Part shown: in pieces, positions 24,069 to 35,829 of the stretch
Layout of the letters: every line of letters begins with the position of its first letter
How positions within the stretch are numbered: position 1 is the stretch's first letter
Origin: Cymbidium sinense
Lineage: Eukaryota > Streptophyta > Magnoliopsida > Asparagales > Orchidaceae
DNA length: 64,000 nt
Reading direction: 5' to 3'
Assembly: GCA_021442155.1 (NCBI GenBank)
Contig: CM038221.1
Span: forward strand, 147,613,601 to 147,677,600
The notes under the pieces: model-generated
Seen by the model: only the letters and a program-made list of their open reading frames with translations
Told to the model about the DNA's origin: nothing
Databases searched by the model: none
Translations under genes and position numbers: made by a program

Positions 24069-24198
24069 GTTTCAGAATAGCAGGCAAATCTCCTTTGGCA
24101 GAAAGAATAGAAAATTCTTGTAGTATTATTTGTATCAAACTATAAGTTTTTTATTTATTAATTCTGTGCCAAAGGAGAATTGTCCTGTTATTCAACAA
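24069..24198. repeat. Imperfect inverted repeat (hairpin) with about 40-bp arms
   Basis: The left arm is around 24071-24110 (TCAGAATAGCAGGCAAATCT, CCTTTGGCAGA) and the right arm around 24157-24198 (TCTGTGCCAAAGGAGAATTG, TCCTGTTATTCAA). They pair as reverse complements with a few mismatches, around an AT-rich loop of about 45 bases. It could be a decayed small inverted-repeat transposon or a structured transcript. Confidence 0.7.
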
Positions 24199-25119
24199 CA
24201 CAAAGACAAGAAGGATACATGAATGCTTACCGGGTAATTATGATGCAAGACTTTCCAACTAAACAAGGTTAACAAAACTTACAGACTCATTCTCATCAAA
24301 CGTAATGGATTTTTTTTTCTGATTTCTGTAAATGGTGTCGAACGACAAATAAAACATAACGTATATGTATGGACTATAAAGTTTTAATATATATATACGA
24401 TTAATTTTATATTATTAATCACATACTTTTTAAGAGGAGTGGCTAAAACTATAATTTTATTACATTAATTCATTTGGGAAGCTGTAAAGTTTTATAGAAA
24501 AGTTAAAAAAACTTTTGTAATATTATAAATATTTTTCATTTAAAAAATTAAAAAATATTTCGACAAATCAACATTCTAATAACTCTTCTCGAATTTTTTT
24601 CACCATAAAATTTTAAAAAAATTTTAAAATCTGGTATAAACGAATTTTGCTTTTGTAAAAAAATAAAGCACTCAAAAAATTGTCCCAAATGTATCCTAAT
24701 CTTAGAAGAATGCTTTAATGTAAGTACACTTTTTAACACCAGTTCAATAAATAATAAATAGAAAAATGTATGCATTTCATTGCAATATATGATTGATCAT
24801 TTCTATATTAATTATGTATTGATATGGGGTTGAAATTTTGAAGTAAAACAGTACACTTTATCTAAAGTCCATTTTTCCAAAGGGAGTATTGATGCTTCTG
24901 TGGTTGAAAGTGTTTGGGACTCAAGATAATTATTGAACAATATTTTCATAAAAATAAGATTAAATCTTTTTAATCACACATCAATCATATTTTTTCAGAA
25001 GGTGTGATTATATGATTAAAATTGTGGCTATGTGTGTTAGTTTCAGCCAAAATTATTAAAAACTCATGACTAAAATTTAATATTCAATCATATATTTTCA
25101 GGTAAGATATTGTTATAGC

Positions 25120-25899
25120 TCAAAAATATTTTTCTAAATGAAAAATGAGATCTAAAGCTGAAGGATGCTCAATTCTTTCTTCAACATCTTCACCCAGTTT
25201 TGCTTGTTATAGATTTCATACACAAAGTTTCATATTATCAATTAATTTTCATTCAGTTGAAGTTCAAAACATCTAAATAAAACCTGAGAAATACATTATG
25301 AGATTCTGATGTATTTTTAGGCTGTATGAGCGTATGATAGATATGCTCAAAATAGAATAATATTTGTGAAAACAAATAAAAAATTACAATTTTTTTTAGA
25401 TTAAAAAAGAGTTTCAATGTCTTTTTGTAGCATAAAAAAGCGTCTTGCAGTTATTTTATAAATGTATTTTAAATTTTTGTTATTTTTTGTTTTGATTATT
25501 TCTTGCAGTTATATATAAAAACAGTTCTTTTCAGGTTTTGTTTGATGCAGGAAGAACTCATTTACTAAAGTTTATCATGCAGCCTTCGCCGCTCTACGAT
25601 CTTCTGTGAAATATGATTTATATGAATTGTAACGTTGCATGTGAGGAAACAACTGCTGTAGAACTCAGCAAAATATATTACTAAACGGACAGTGATGCTT
25701 GAATTTCACTTGCTTTGTACTATAAATAGTTTGATAAAACAACTGATAAATTGATATGGGAAAATTTTTGCATCAAATCACCTTATTATTATCAAAATTT
25801 AGGCTTTATATAAATGGCTATCGTTTGGTCAGAAATATAAAATATTTGTAGAGTAATTACAAAACAATTAATTATCTTAAAATGATATTTAAATTATTT

Positions 25900-25970
<71 letters not shown>

Positions 25971-26210
25971 CAGTTACGTTGAATTATTTTATTTTTTACT
26001 ACAGAAAAACTATTTTGATACTTGCGTGGCATATTGGTATTTTAAATTAAATCTTGGTAGCTTTTAATCTCTCTGCAGTTCAACAACTCCACCGGGATGA
26101 CCCTAAGCCTTGAAGGAAATGAGTAGCTGTAGCTCCTCTTAAGCCCTAAGAACAACGCTCTTAGTCCTGCCGAGGTTAGCAGATAGCACAAGCAGCTGAG
26201 ATGAAACCTC
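25120..26210. other. AT-rich spacer left of the giant palindrome
   Basis: No coding similarity. It includes the (AT)n tract at 25903-25965. The last 130 bases (26080-26210) are of higher GC with short open frames that I cannot identify. Confidence 0.45.
25903..25965. repeat. (AT)n microsatellite
   Basis: Uninterrupted dinucleotide run of about 63 bases. The Ile/Tyr alternating frame across it is an artefact. Confidence 0.95.
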
Positions 26211-26218
26211 TCTCGCAC

Positions 26219-26860
26219 GAGAAAATATTATGTCCGAGTCACGATTTTTATGTGCGGACTCAATCCAGCGATCTGTTGAGTTTTTTCCGCTTAGTTTAAC
26301 CATGTTAATGACGGACGGCACCACGCTTATCTGCCCGCCCGCCTCGCTCAAACAAATGGAGAAGAAAACAAGACGGATGTCGCTCGACATTCCTCAATGT
26401 ATGATAGTTTAGTATTTTCTCCGCTAGCTCAGCTCGCTCGATCATGAACGTCCGGTCGTCAATGGTTGAAGTCTTAATAACTTCCATTGAGGTATTGTGC
26501 ACTACATGAGGTATTTACATGTGTTTTCAAACTTTAATGAATTTAGGATTTCCTCTATTCTTCTCACCATCCGATGAACATTTTAGAACATTTGAGTTCT
26601 TTAAATGAACGGGATGTATTTTAGTAGTTTTGGAGATATTTTGCATCGATTCTCTATCTTCAAGATGGTACAGTTATTTTCAAATTTTTGAACCGAAATT
26701 TTGTGAAATGTTTAGTATATCACATGGTAGGATGATTGGTCATGTTTCAAGATGAATTGTGGCGATTAGGGATGATAGTATGTTCATGGAATTAAAATAG
26801 TATTTTCAAGATGACTCTCAGATTTCTGAAAGTCTGAGCATTTGGTCATTTCTTTCCTGT
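26219..26860. repeat. Outer terminal inverted-repeat segment, left arm
   Basis: Starts GAGAAAATATTATGTCCGAG and includes a GC-rich patch (CTGCCCGCCCGCCTCGCTC at about 26331) and TAATAACTTCCATTGAGG (26474). The reverse complement of the right end has CGCCCGGCCGCCTCATTC, GGAGAAGAAAAATGAGACG and TTAATAACTTCCATTGAGG in the same order. This is the true transposon end shared with copy A. Confidence 0.75.
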
Positions 26861-29550
26861 TTCTTTGGCATGTTTGGAGGAAATTTGTTCATTGCAATCC
26901 ATCAAGAATAATTTGGAGGTTGTTTGGTTGGTTTTTTAGTGTTATTTTGCATCTGTACTCTCTTGAGAGTACAGATAATTTTGTGGATATTTTTTTCCTA
27001 TTTCTTTGGGCTAATTGTTTAGATTATGTTCATTACATTCCAGTGGAAGCAATTTGGTGGCTATTTGGTTGGTTTAGTGGTGTTATTTCAGATTCAGAGT
27101 ACTCACTTGAGAGATAATTTTGAACATTTTTTCCTTAGCCTAGTTGTTCAGATTATGTTTATTACATTCCAGTGAAAGCAATTTGGTGGCTGTTTGGTTG
27201 GTTTAGTAGTGGGATTTTTGTATCTGTACTCTCTATACTCTCAAGAGAGTACAGATGATTTATGGTCATTTTTTCCTATTTCTTTGGCCTGGTTATTTAG
27301 ATTATGTTCATTACATTACATTGGAAGCAATTTGGTTGGATGTTGGATGGTTTAGTAGTATTATTTTGCATCAGTACTTTCTGTACTCAATTGAGAGTAT
27401 AGATGATTTTATGAACATTTTTTCCAGTTTCTTTGGCCTGGTTGTTCAGATTATGTTCATTACATTCCAGTGGAAGTAATTTGGTGGCTATTTGGTTGGT
27501 TTAGTAGTGTTATTTTGCATCTGTACTCTCTGTACTCTCTTGAAAGTACAGATGCTTTTGTAGATATTTTTTTCAGTTTCTTTAGCCTAGTTGTTCAGAT
27601 TATATTTATTACATTCGAGTGAAAGAAATTTGGTGGCTGTTTGGTTGGTTTAGTAGTGGGATTTTGATCACCTCAGTTCTCAAGAGAGTACGATTTTGTG
27701 GTCATTTTTTTCGCTTTGGCTCTTGTTATTATGTTCATTACATTACATTGGAAGTAATTTGGTGGGATGTTGGATGGTTTAGTAGTGTTATTTTGCATCT
27801 GTATTTCTCTCTCTGAGAGATGAATTTTGGAACATTTTTCCAGCTTTCTGTTGTTGTGATTATGTTCATTACATTCCAGTGGAAGCAATTTAGTGGTTAT
27901 TTGGTTGGTTTAGTAGTGTTATTTTGTATTTGTACTCTCTGTACTCTCTTGAGAGTACAGATAATTTTGTGGATATTTTTTCCAGTTTCCTTAGCCTAGT
28001 TGTTCAGATTATGTTTATTACATTCTAGTGAAAGCAATTTGATGGCTGTTTGGTTGGTTTAGTATTGGGATTTTGGCATTTTATACTCCTACTCTCAAGA
28101 GAGTATGATTTTTCATTTTTTCTGCTTGGCCTAGTTGTTCGATTCTGTCACATTACATTGGAAGCAATTTGGTGAGATGTTGGATGGTTTAGTAGTGTTA
28201 TTTTACATTCAGATGTACTCTCTTGAGAGTGATGATTTTGTGATATTTTTCCAATTTCTTTTGATTGTTCAGATTATGTTTATTATATTCGTGAAGCAAT
28301 TTGGTGGTTGTTTGTTGGTTTAGTGTTATTTTGATCAGTACTCTTACTCTCTTAAGAGTATAATTTGTGAACATTTTTCTGCTTTGGCCTATTGTGAGAT
28401 TATGTTCATTACATTCCAAAGAAGCAAATTTGGTGGTCGTTTTGGTTTAGAAGTGTTATTTTGCATCTGTACTCTCTGTACTCTCTTGAGAGTACAGATG
28501 ATTTTGTGGACATTTTTTCCAATTTTTTGGCCTGGTTGTTCAGATTATGTTCATTATATTCCAGTGGAAGCAATTTGGTGGCTATTTGGTTGGTTTAGTA
28601 GTGTTATTTTGCATCTGTACTCTCTGTACTCTCTTGATAGTATAGATAATTTTGTGGACATTTTTTCCAATTTCTTTGGCCTGGTTGTTCAGATTATGTT
28701 CATTATATTACATTGGTAGCAATTTGGTGGGATGTTGGATGGTTTAGTGGTGTTATTTTGCATCTGTACTCTCTGTACTCTCTTGAGAGTACAGATGATT
28801 TTGTGGATATTTTTTCTTATTTATTTGGCTTGGTTGTTCAGATTATGTTTATTACATTCCAGTGGAAGCAATTTGGTGACTGTTTGGATAGTTTAGTAGT
28901 GTTATTTTGCATCTGTATTTTTTGTACCTTCTTGAGAGTACAGATGATTTGTAGAAATTTTTTTGAGTTTCTTTGGCCTGGTTGTTCATATTATGTTCAT
29001 TACATTATATTGGAAGCAATTTGATGAGATGTTGGATGGTTTAGTAGTGTTATTTTGCATCTGTACTCTCACTCTGAGAGTACGAATTTTGTGGACATTT
29101 TTCTTGTTTCTTTGGCTGGTTGTTGATTATGTTCATTATATTCCAAAGTAATTTGGTGGCTATTTGGTTGGTTTAGTATTATTTTGCATCAGTACTCTTC
29201 TCTCTTGAGAGTATAGATGATGTGGATTTTTTTCGTTTTTTGGCACGTTGTATTATGTTCATTACATTATATTGGAAGCAATTTGGTGGGATGTTGGATG
29301 GTTTAGTAGTGTTATTTTGTATCTGTACTCTCTTGAGAGTACAAATAATTTTGTGGATATTTTTTCCTGTTTCTTTGGCCTCGTTGTTCAGATTATGTTA
29401 ATTACATTCCAGTGGAAGCAATTTGGTGGCTGTTTTGTTGGTTTAGAAGTGTTATTTTGAATATGTATTCTCTGTTCTCTCTTCAGAGTACAGATGATTT
29501 TGTTGATATTTTTTCCAATTTATTTGGCCTGATTGTTCAGATTATGTTTA
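26860..29550. repeat. Minisatellite, about 19 units of roughly 140 bp, left arm
   Basis: Tandem units are spaced about 140 bases apart. Each has ATGTTCATTACATT, GGAAGCAATTTGGTGG, TTGGTTTAGTAGTGTTATTT, then a core CATCTGTACTCTC..GAGAGTACAGATG (13-base arms in the best units), then TTTGTGGACATTTTTTCC. Two unit types alternate: CCAGTGGAAG..GGTGGCTATTTGG and ACATTGGAAG..GGTGGGATGTTGG. Cores are near 26950, 27092, 27221, 27369, 27518 and so on to 29460. It forms the inner part of the MULE terminal region. Confidence 0.9.
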
Positions 29551-32100
29551 TTACCTTACTTTTCATTTTTGAAGTTTACAATATCTGGGAAAAGGATAAC
29601 TTTGATGCAGCCTACCAAGTTAGAACGGATCGATAATATTACGACGGTTTTTGATGAAGTCATTGACATTTTAAAGAGGCTTCATCTGCATCAATTCATT
29701 AGACTCCATGGAATTCAGCAAGACTCAATAGCCATTATCTCAATCCTGTCTTGTTGGGAGATAGAGAAGCAAGCTTTCTTTCTGGGTGGGCAGTGCATTC
29801 CTTTCACCCCATGAAGTTGCGAATTATAGGGATGCCAAACAGGGTGAAGGTCTTACAAAATCCGAAGCTTCATTTCTGGACTATAAGACTATGCTTGAGC
29901 ATGGATACTCGTAATCAGTAGTTTGTAGCATACATTTTCTGCTATCAAATATTTTTTTGTATATCACAACTATAGGGTGGCATCAGAATTTATTGCCTAC
30001 TCCGATGACATAGATAAATTTGCTAAATACAACTAGGCAGAGGCCATCTGAGCTTTTCTAGTTTCATAATTTGATGATATTACATCAAATATTCATACCC
30101 AGAGGACACCCGGGTACATGAGTGGATTTGTCACTTTTCTTATGATATGTTTTATATCTTCGATCATGTATTATTTGATGCATTGAAGTTAACTTACATA
30201 AATATTAATTATAGATATGGGCCGCTGAGCACATAAGCATCATGAGGTCGCCATCTCCATTTGCAAAGCCAATTATTTTATGGAAAATAAAGTTTCAAGA
30301 TGAAGCCTTCACGGTTTAGGACACCGTGTGACATATAATAATATCACTTCTTATAATTATGTATTTATTTATGTTGTAGTCATCACATTTTCTTATCTAT
30401 TTAACAATGACCGCCTTCCATTGGGACATATTAGAAGAGGAGACCTATTGAATCATTTTCTCCGCCCAACATGCAAGCATACAGGAGCATTCTAAGTCCA
30501 TAGTTCACCCCATTGAATCTCCATATGTCTCCTCGATATTCTCCCCATCCAGGTATCTTGCATACCTCTACTACTACCCCATGAGGCTTTGGAGAGATAC
30601 TGCGGGGTTTTGGGACTTGAAAGATATAGTATCCTTCAAGCAACAATGACAGAGAGAATGGATGGGATGATGTTACTGCTATCGAGGAGGTTCTTCTGGG
30701 AAACAGGTCCTACCATCCCCGTGGAGTCTCAGGAGGCAACTACGCCGCCTGATACTTCCACTTGGGAAGCCGCCCCCATACTTCCACTTAGAAGCCCCAA
30801 GGTAGCCTTCACTAGGAAGCCTGGAGTCTACCATGGGAAGTTATTGTGAAGCTCCAATGCATATGAAGATGCTTTGAAACCAATAGATTGCGTGGTGAAA
30901 GCTGGCATAAGAAAGAGGAAAGCTTAGTTTTCACACACACTTACAAGAAGTCACGAGCAAGAATAAGTGATGTGGTGGCCTCCACTCAAGATGAGAAGCC
31001 GACAGCAGAGGTATTAAGTTACTTTCTTTTATATTTGAGATAATAGAAATAGATTTCACTAAATTTTTATATAGGTTCGCAGAGATGAGCCAAGAAAGGA
31101 TTATCCATGATCGCTATCGTTGTGGTGGAGGAGCATCCGGAGGTATGAATCATCTCGAGATCGATCCTTAATTCATAGTGAATCTTGCTCTTCATCACTA
31201 ACTTTCTTCGTCAGTAATTTCGTTGCAGCCAGCAGAGGCACATCAACTTGTTGAGTTCTCATCTAGAGTTATTTTGCTTAAGCTGATGCTCCATCTTATT
31301 GACACGTCTCATTCGGGATAAGTAAGTCAATCTTCACCTCCTTCATACATAAAATAACCTATTCGTTTAATTAAGATCACTTTAAAATATTTATCACTTG
31401 TAGGGGTGATACAGTATTCACATTTGGGAATATGATTATTGCACGATGGCTGATCGATGAGTTGCTGACAGATCAATATCTCTCAGATGCACACATTGAT
31501 GCCTTCGCCTTCTTATTGGCCGAGTACGCTTGTCCGGGGATGTATGTCCCCTATTTGTACATCTCATGCTTGCACTGGGTAAGTTTCCCCACAAATATGC
31601 AGGGTATTATAATTCAATCATTATTTGTATAGATGGAAACTACAATTTATAAATGTTCTCTTCTTTTCTTATAGAGCTATGCAATATATGGCCTACACAA
31701 GGAAAGCAAAATGTTCATCCAACATGTCACTGCAGACAGTGTGTCAAGGGCTGAGCTACTCTTACTTTCAATTATAGATAATTAGCACTGGACACTCCTG
31801 GTTGGACATATTAAGCTAGGGGCCTGATATTTTTATGACTCATTACCAAAACCAACCCATAAGGCCATTCTTCCAGAGATTGTAAGAGTTATTTTCAATT
31901 TGGTTTTAAATTGGTTTTTTTACCCCTTATTCACTATACTTCTCTTTGATCAAATTACTTGTTGAAGATCGACCAATCTTGTGAGATCCCACAAAATGGC
32001 CAATCGAAATGGTGAGTGGGTCACAAGATAACAAGGTTAATATGGGATGTTTGTCTGAAGTACATGGAGGCAAAGAATTAGAAAATCACTTAACTCCGAC
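29545..32100 (+). pseudogene. Ulp1-like (peptidase C48) MULE gene remnant, left arm
   Basis: The gene begins just inside the minisatellite. About 29570-29814 encodes DNITTVFDEVIDILKRLHLH and SCWEIEKQAFFLGGQCIPFT. About 29975-30330 has AYSDDIDKFAKYN and WAAEHISIMRSPSPFAKP. These upstream blocks resemble the DUF1985/plant-mobile-domain-like part of transposon Ulp1 genes (low confidence). 30400-30850 is a variable Pro/Thr/Ser region. The protease begins at 31432 (ARWLIDELLTDQYLSDAHID), has an apparent intron at about 31580-31675, then YGLHKESKMFIQ, a HWTLLVGHIKLG block after a stop, and YDSLPKPTHKAILPE (about 31839). At the active site (about 32054) the codon for Cys is TAT (Tyr) and a stop follows, so it is catalytically dead as well as broken. 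Confidence 0.75.
31432..31632 (+). pseudogene. Exon of the left-arm C48 gene (N-terminal part of protease domain)
   Basis: 66 codons open in one frame: ARWLIDELLTDQYLSDAHID, AFAFLLAEYACPGMYVPYLY, ISCLHW. After HW the sequence GTAAGTTT looks like a splice donor, and an AG acceptor is found at about 31675 before AGCTATGCAATATATGGC. This is the clearest exon-intron boundary in the window. The right-arm counterpart is at about 45110-45240 in broken frame. Confidence 0.55.
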
Positions 32101-32109
32101 CACCAAGAT

Positions 32110-33060
32110 TGGCTTAAGAAGATGAATTGCTTTAGAATGAAGTTCGCTATCTTTTTTTTTTGGGAATGAAAAAGCCAAGCTAAGAACTATACATTTAAAG
32201 TTTGATAAGTAGGAAATAATTATATAGGGTATTTCATTTTTTTTTCAATATTATCATGAGAACACTGCGAAGTCAAGTTGATAAGTAAGAAATATTATTT
32301 TTTCAATATTATCTCAGGCGTTTGGATCTTTTATTATTTGTCTGTCTCATTGTTTATGCTATCGCTTAAATGCCATGGATTGTGAGAGGTAATTGTTTTG
32401 TGTTACAGACTGAAGTTGAATTTGAGTTCCATCCTAAAAGATAAGAAAATAAATGAGATATTTATATATGGTAACCGAACTGAAGGAAAGAGCAAGGGAT
32501 GAAAATAAGAAAAACTATGAAAGCATTACCAATATATCTTTATTAAGAATATTATCAAACAAAAAGATCCAACCTCGGACAAGCCAACCACCTAAATTAA
32601 CGGATGGTTGATTCAAATGGAGTTGTGAAAGAATAGTTTAACCAAGGGGAAAGGGAACAAAAATATTAAACTAGGTGCAAAATATTGGGCATTTTTCCTA
32701 TTGAAAAAAATATAGAAGTGAAAGCTTAGATCATAATGAACCATGCACTTGGTTACTTGGGAGTTTTAACTTATTTTATATTAGTGGAATTGATTCGATA
32801 TGATTCTCGCTTTTCTTTTACATTGTGACCAAGTAAGTTGCTTACAAAATTTGTATTTTGACAGAAATAAACTATTTTAGACCCATCAAATTTTTTAATA
32901 ATGATATAAATGACTTCACTGCTATATTATATTAGATCAATACTATTTTAAATCCAAATTGAGACCTGTACAATCAATTTTTTAAAATCTAATTTGTTAG
33001 TTCAACCAAACAAAGGACATAAAGTCATAAATTTCTTAATTTGGAGAAGTGTGAACTTAT
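32110..33060. other. 3' region of left-arm C48 gene, no recognised feature
   Basis: AT-rich, with a mirror copy at 43600-44580 in the right arm (for example TTGTGTTACAG with AATTACCTCTTAG). It includes a small internal duplication: GATAAGTAGGAAATAATT at about 32202 recurs at about 32280. No coding content. Confidence 0.5.
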
Positions 33061-33491
33061 TTTCTTTTCCTTTGATTTTATTATTAAGAATATATAGTGT
33101 GCTTCCTACTAATCAAGAAATCCATGGCATTTAAGTTTCCAAACTGCTGGACGAAGAGGAATTGTTCACTATAACCTTAAAGCAAGTTGGATGCTACTGG
33201 GTTGCCTTTTTATGAGTTTTCTGAGCAGTTTTGCATGTTTATACTCTCTGTACTCTCTGTACTCTCTGTTGTTTTCAGCAATCCATTTTTTCCCATTTCC
33301 ACTTTTTTTTTGCAGGACGAAGATGAATTGTTCACTATAATCATAAAGCAAGTTGGATGCTCTTGGGTTGCCTTTTTATAAGTTTTAGCAAATATCTGTT
33401 CTTCTCAGACTTCTATACTGTATTTTCTAATTCTCTGAATTTATATCATTTTAAATTGATTAAATGAAAATAAAATTTACATTACCTGACT

Positions 33492-33508
33492 TATATATAT
33501 ATATATAT

Positions 33509-33571
<63 letters not shown>
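33492..33571. repeat. (AT)n microsatellite, left arm outer tract
   Basis: About 80 bases of TA repeat with one GG interruption near 33509. It mirrors 43056-43133. Confidence 0.95.
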
Positions 33572-33573
<2 letters not shown>

Positions 33574-34611
33574 GTAATGGAAAGTACTCACATGATAAAT
33601 ATGTCCCATTTAATCAACACTTTTAATAATTATTACATGACACTGATATAATTGAGGAATACACAGATTGAATTTTTTAGTAGTAATAATAGATATTTAA
33701 AGATAAAATGTGGTAAATAACATTATATATGCGCACTAATTTTATTTCATTTTTTAAAATATATTTATTTATTATGCTTATCTTATATGTCAAATCTTCA
33801 ATTGTTTTAATTACAAGAAGTCTCTCAACAAATATATTTTTAAGAAAACTAAAATATAAAGTCAAACAGTCCCTCCAACAACTTTTATATGTAATTTTCT
33901 TTATTCTTTTTTATTTTTAATTATATTTATTGACACTAAAAAATCATTATAAAGTTATTGGAGGGCCTGTTTGGAATTATTATTATTTTTAAATTTTCAT
34001 AAAAATATATTCATAAAATATTACATCTTAATTTTAAAAAAATTGCTAGTGTTATGTTGCATTTCAAATTTAATTTTAAATAAAATATTTTTATTATGAA
34101 AATAATGGTTCTTGTTGTTGATGTATTTGCTAATATTATAATTGTACAATTAATTATTGTATATTTTTCACTATCAAAAATAAGTAAAATAAAATTATAA
34201 TTAAATACAATATTATATAATCAAGCAAAACTAATTTTAATCAAATATCAAATGATTTTTAAATAGATTTGGGGATTTTCATCTTCCTAAATTTAATGGT
34301 TTTAAGATAACTTAGTATTATATATTATTTAATAATCCAAGCTTGATCTTTTATTATCTCGACGTGTTTATATTATCTAATTTCTCTATAGCATACTCTT
34401 TATTTTGATGCTTTTTTCCCATTTCCACTTTTGCTGTGGTGACAAAGAGGAATTTTCACTATAAAGCAAGTTGGATGCTCCTGGTTGCCTTTTATGAGTT
34501 TTCTGCGCGCAGCTTGCACTCTCTCATTTTATACTCTTTCGACACAAGATCAATTTATATCATATTTTAAATTCATCAAATGAAAAGGTGAAGCTAAAAT
34601 TTATATTACTG

Positions 34612-34714
<103 letters not shown>

Positions 34715-35049
34715 CATGGAAAGTACTCACATGATAAATATGTCCCATTTAATCAACACTTTTAATAATTATTACATAATAATAGTTAATTTATAAATAA
34801 TATGATAACATAAAAAATTTAGATGACAATATCAACCAAAATTCAATTTTTTGATATGAGAATACTATAAAAGTTTATTAAGAATTGATGTATTATATTT
34901 TTTAAAATAAAATCGAGTTTCAGATTTATCCTATCTTAAAATATCACCTATAATATAATCGTCATCACGCTTTTCTTTTTCATAAAATATAGAGTACTTT
35001 ATAGAGTACATATATCAAACTATGTAATGCCTCAAAAATTCATTCGCAA

Positions 35050-35350
35050 GTAGACTGACTCCCACGCAGTACGTAGAGTTTCGCATTTTTTATAATAATA
35101 AGACGCTTAAGAATAAAGATGCCGTAAGAAGAAAGTCATCCGACAAAGAAAATGACAAAGCTGAGAAGAGAAGGTCATCCTAATGCCGCAACTCGAGGCG
35201 CCTTCCTAACCAATCCTAGGTGAGATTGCGGTGCTCGTTAAGTAAAAGAAAGTCATCTTGAGACTCTAAAGACGTAAATGATTGCACAAGAAGACATAAC
35301 TAAATGATATCATGCATTGAAATATTTTCCGTAATAATATCCATCATCAA
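35050..35350. other. Exon-like or UTR segment between (AT)n tract and transposase, left arm
   Basis: Contains AAGAAGAAAGTCATCCGACA and GGTGAGATTGCGG, with a mirror copy at 41240-41540. In the right arm the frame 41517-41296 is open for 73 codons. The function is unknown; it replaces the glutamate-receptor fragment found at the same place in copy A. Confidence 0.35.
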
Positions 35351-35829
35351 CTTAGTGTACCCTTCACCGATCGACCGACGAGCTCGAAGTTGAATTCTCG
35401 AGTAGAACATCACGCTTAATGATTTTAACAAAGATCGATATGTGCTATATGCGTATCTCAAAAACACTCGCATAACAGAAAAGGTTGCAAGGGTGACTAA
35501 AAACGCTCACACATCGCTTGAACTTTGGTTTCTGTAACAACAAAAATATGATGGTTTCAAGATTAATAACAATGTTTTAAATACTACAAATTAAGAGGCA
35601 AATAGAGAATTACTCTTTCTTGGATCTCTCCCAATATCCCTTAAGCTCATTGGAAACACCTTTGACGCTTTTATGGATCCTTCAAGATGTCTTTTCCTTT
35701 TTATGTAGTTGACTTCTTCTTCTTCCACTCTATCACCGAAGAGAATTCCCACTTAGTATAGAGTCATCATCGTATAGTTTTTTAAGGATTGAAGCATATA
35801 CCCTCAACTCTATTATTACCTTATGCCCT

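Larger units (their letters stand above)
23179..25120. mobile_element. Possible non-autonomous CACTA-like DNA transposon
   Basis: The left end reads CACTACAATAAAATT, close to the CACTACAAGAAAA terminus of plant CACTA elements. It is followed by AGTTTTAGCCACATA and AAATTGTGATTA. The reverse complement of 25000-25120 shows the same subterminal motifs (TAGCCACAATTTTAATCA, ATTAAATTTTAGTC), ending in a decayed GCTATAACAAT. A further inverted match (GTGGCTAAAACTATAATTT) is at 24441-24460, so the right end is ambiguous. No transposase is present. No 3-bp target duplication could be confirmed. Confidence 0.4.

Noticed and set aside
23179..24467. Alternative right end of the CACTA-like element at 24467
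   Set aside because: The inverted match there (GTGGCTAAAACTATAATTT) is short, while the 25000-25120 block matches more of the left subterminal region. Kept only as an ambiguity.
26842..29460. Many 60-110-codon open frames across the minisatellite with a repeating peptide (YSLYSLESTDDFVDIFS, FFGLVVQIMFITFQWKQFGG)
   Set aside because: They arise because one unit is open in a frame. Frames shift between units since the units are not all multiples of three, there is no stable start, and the same happens on the mirror arm. Treated as repeat artefacts.
26860..29550. CRISPR-like regular repeats
   Set aside because: The whole unit is repeated with variable similarity, there are no unique spacers, no cas genes, and the context is plant nuclear DNA. 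It is a minisatellite.
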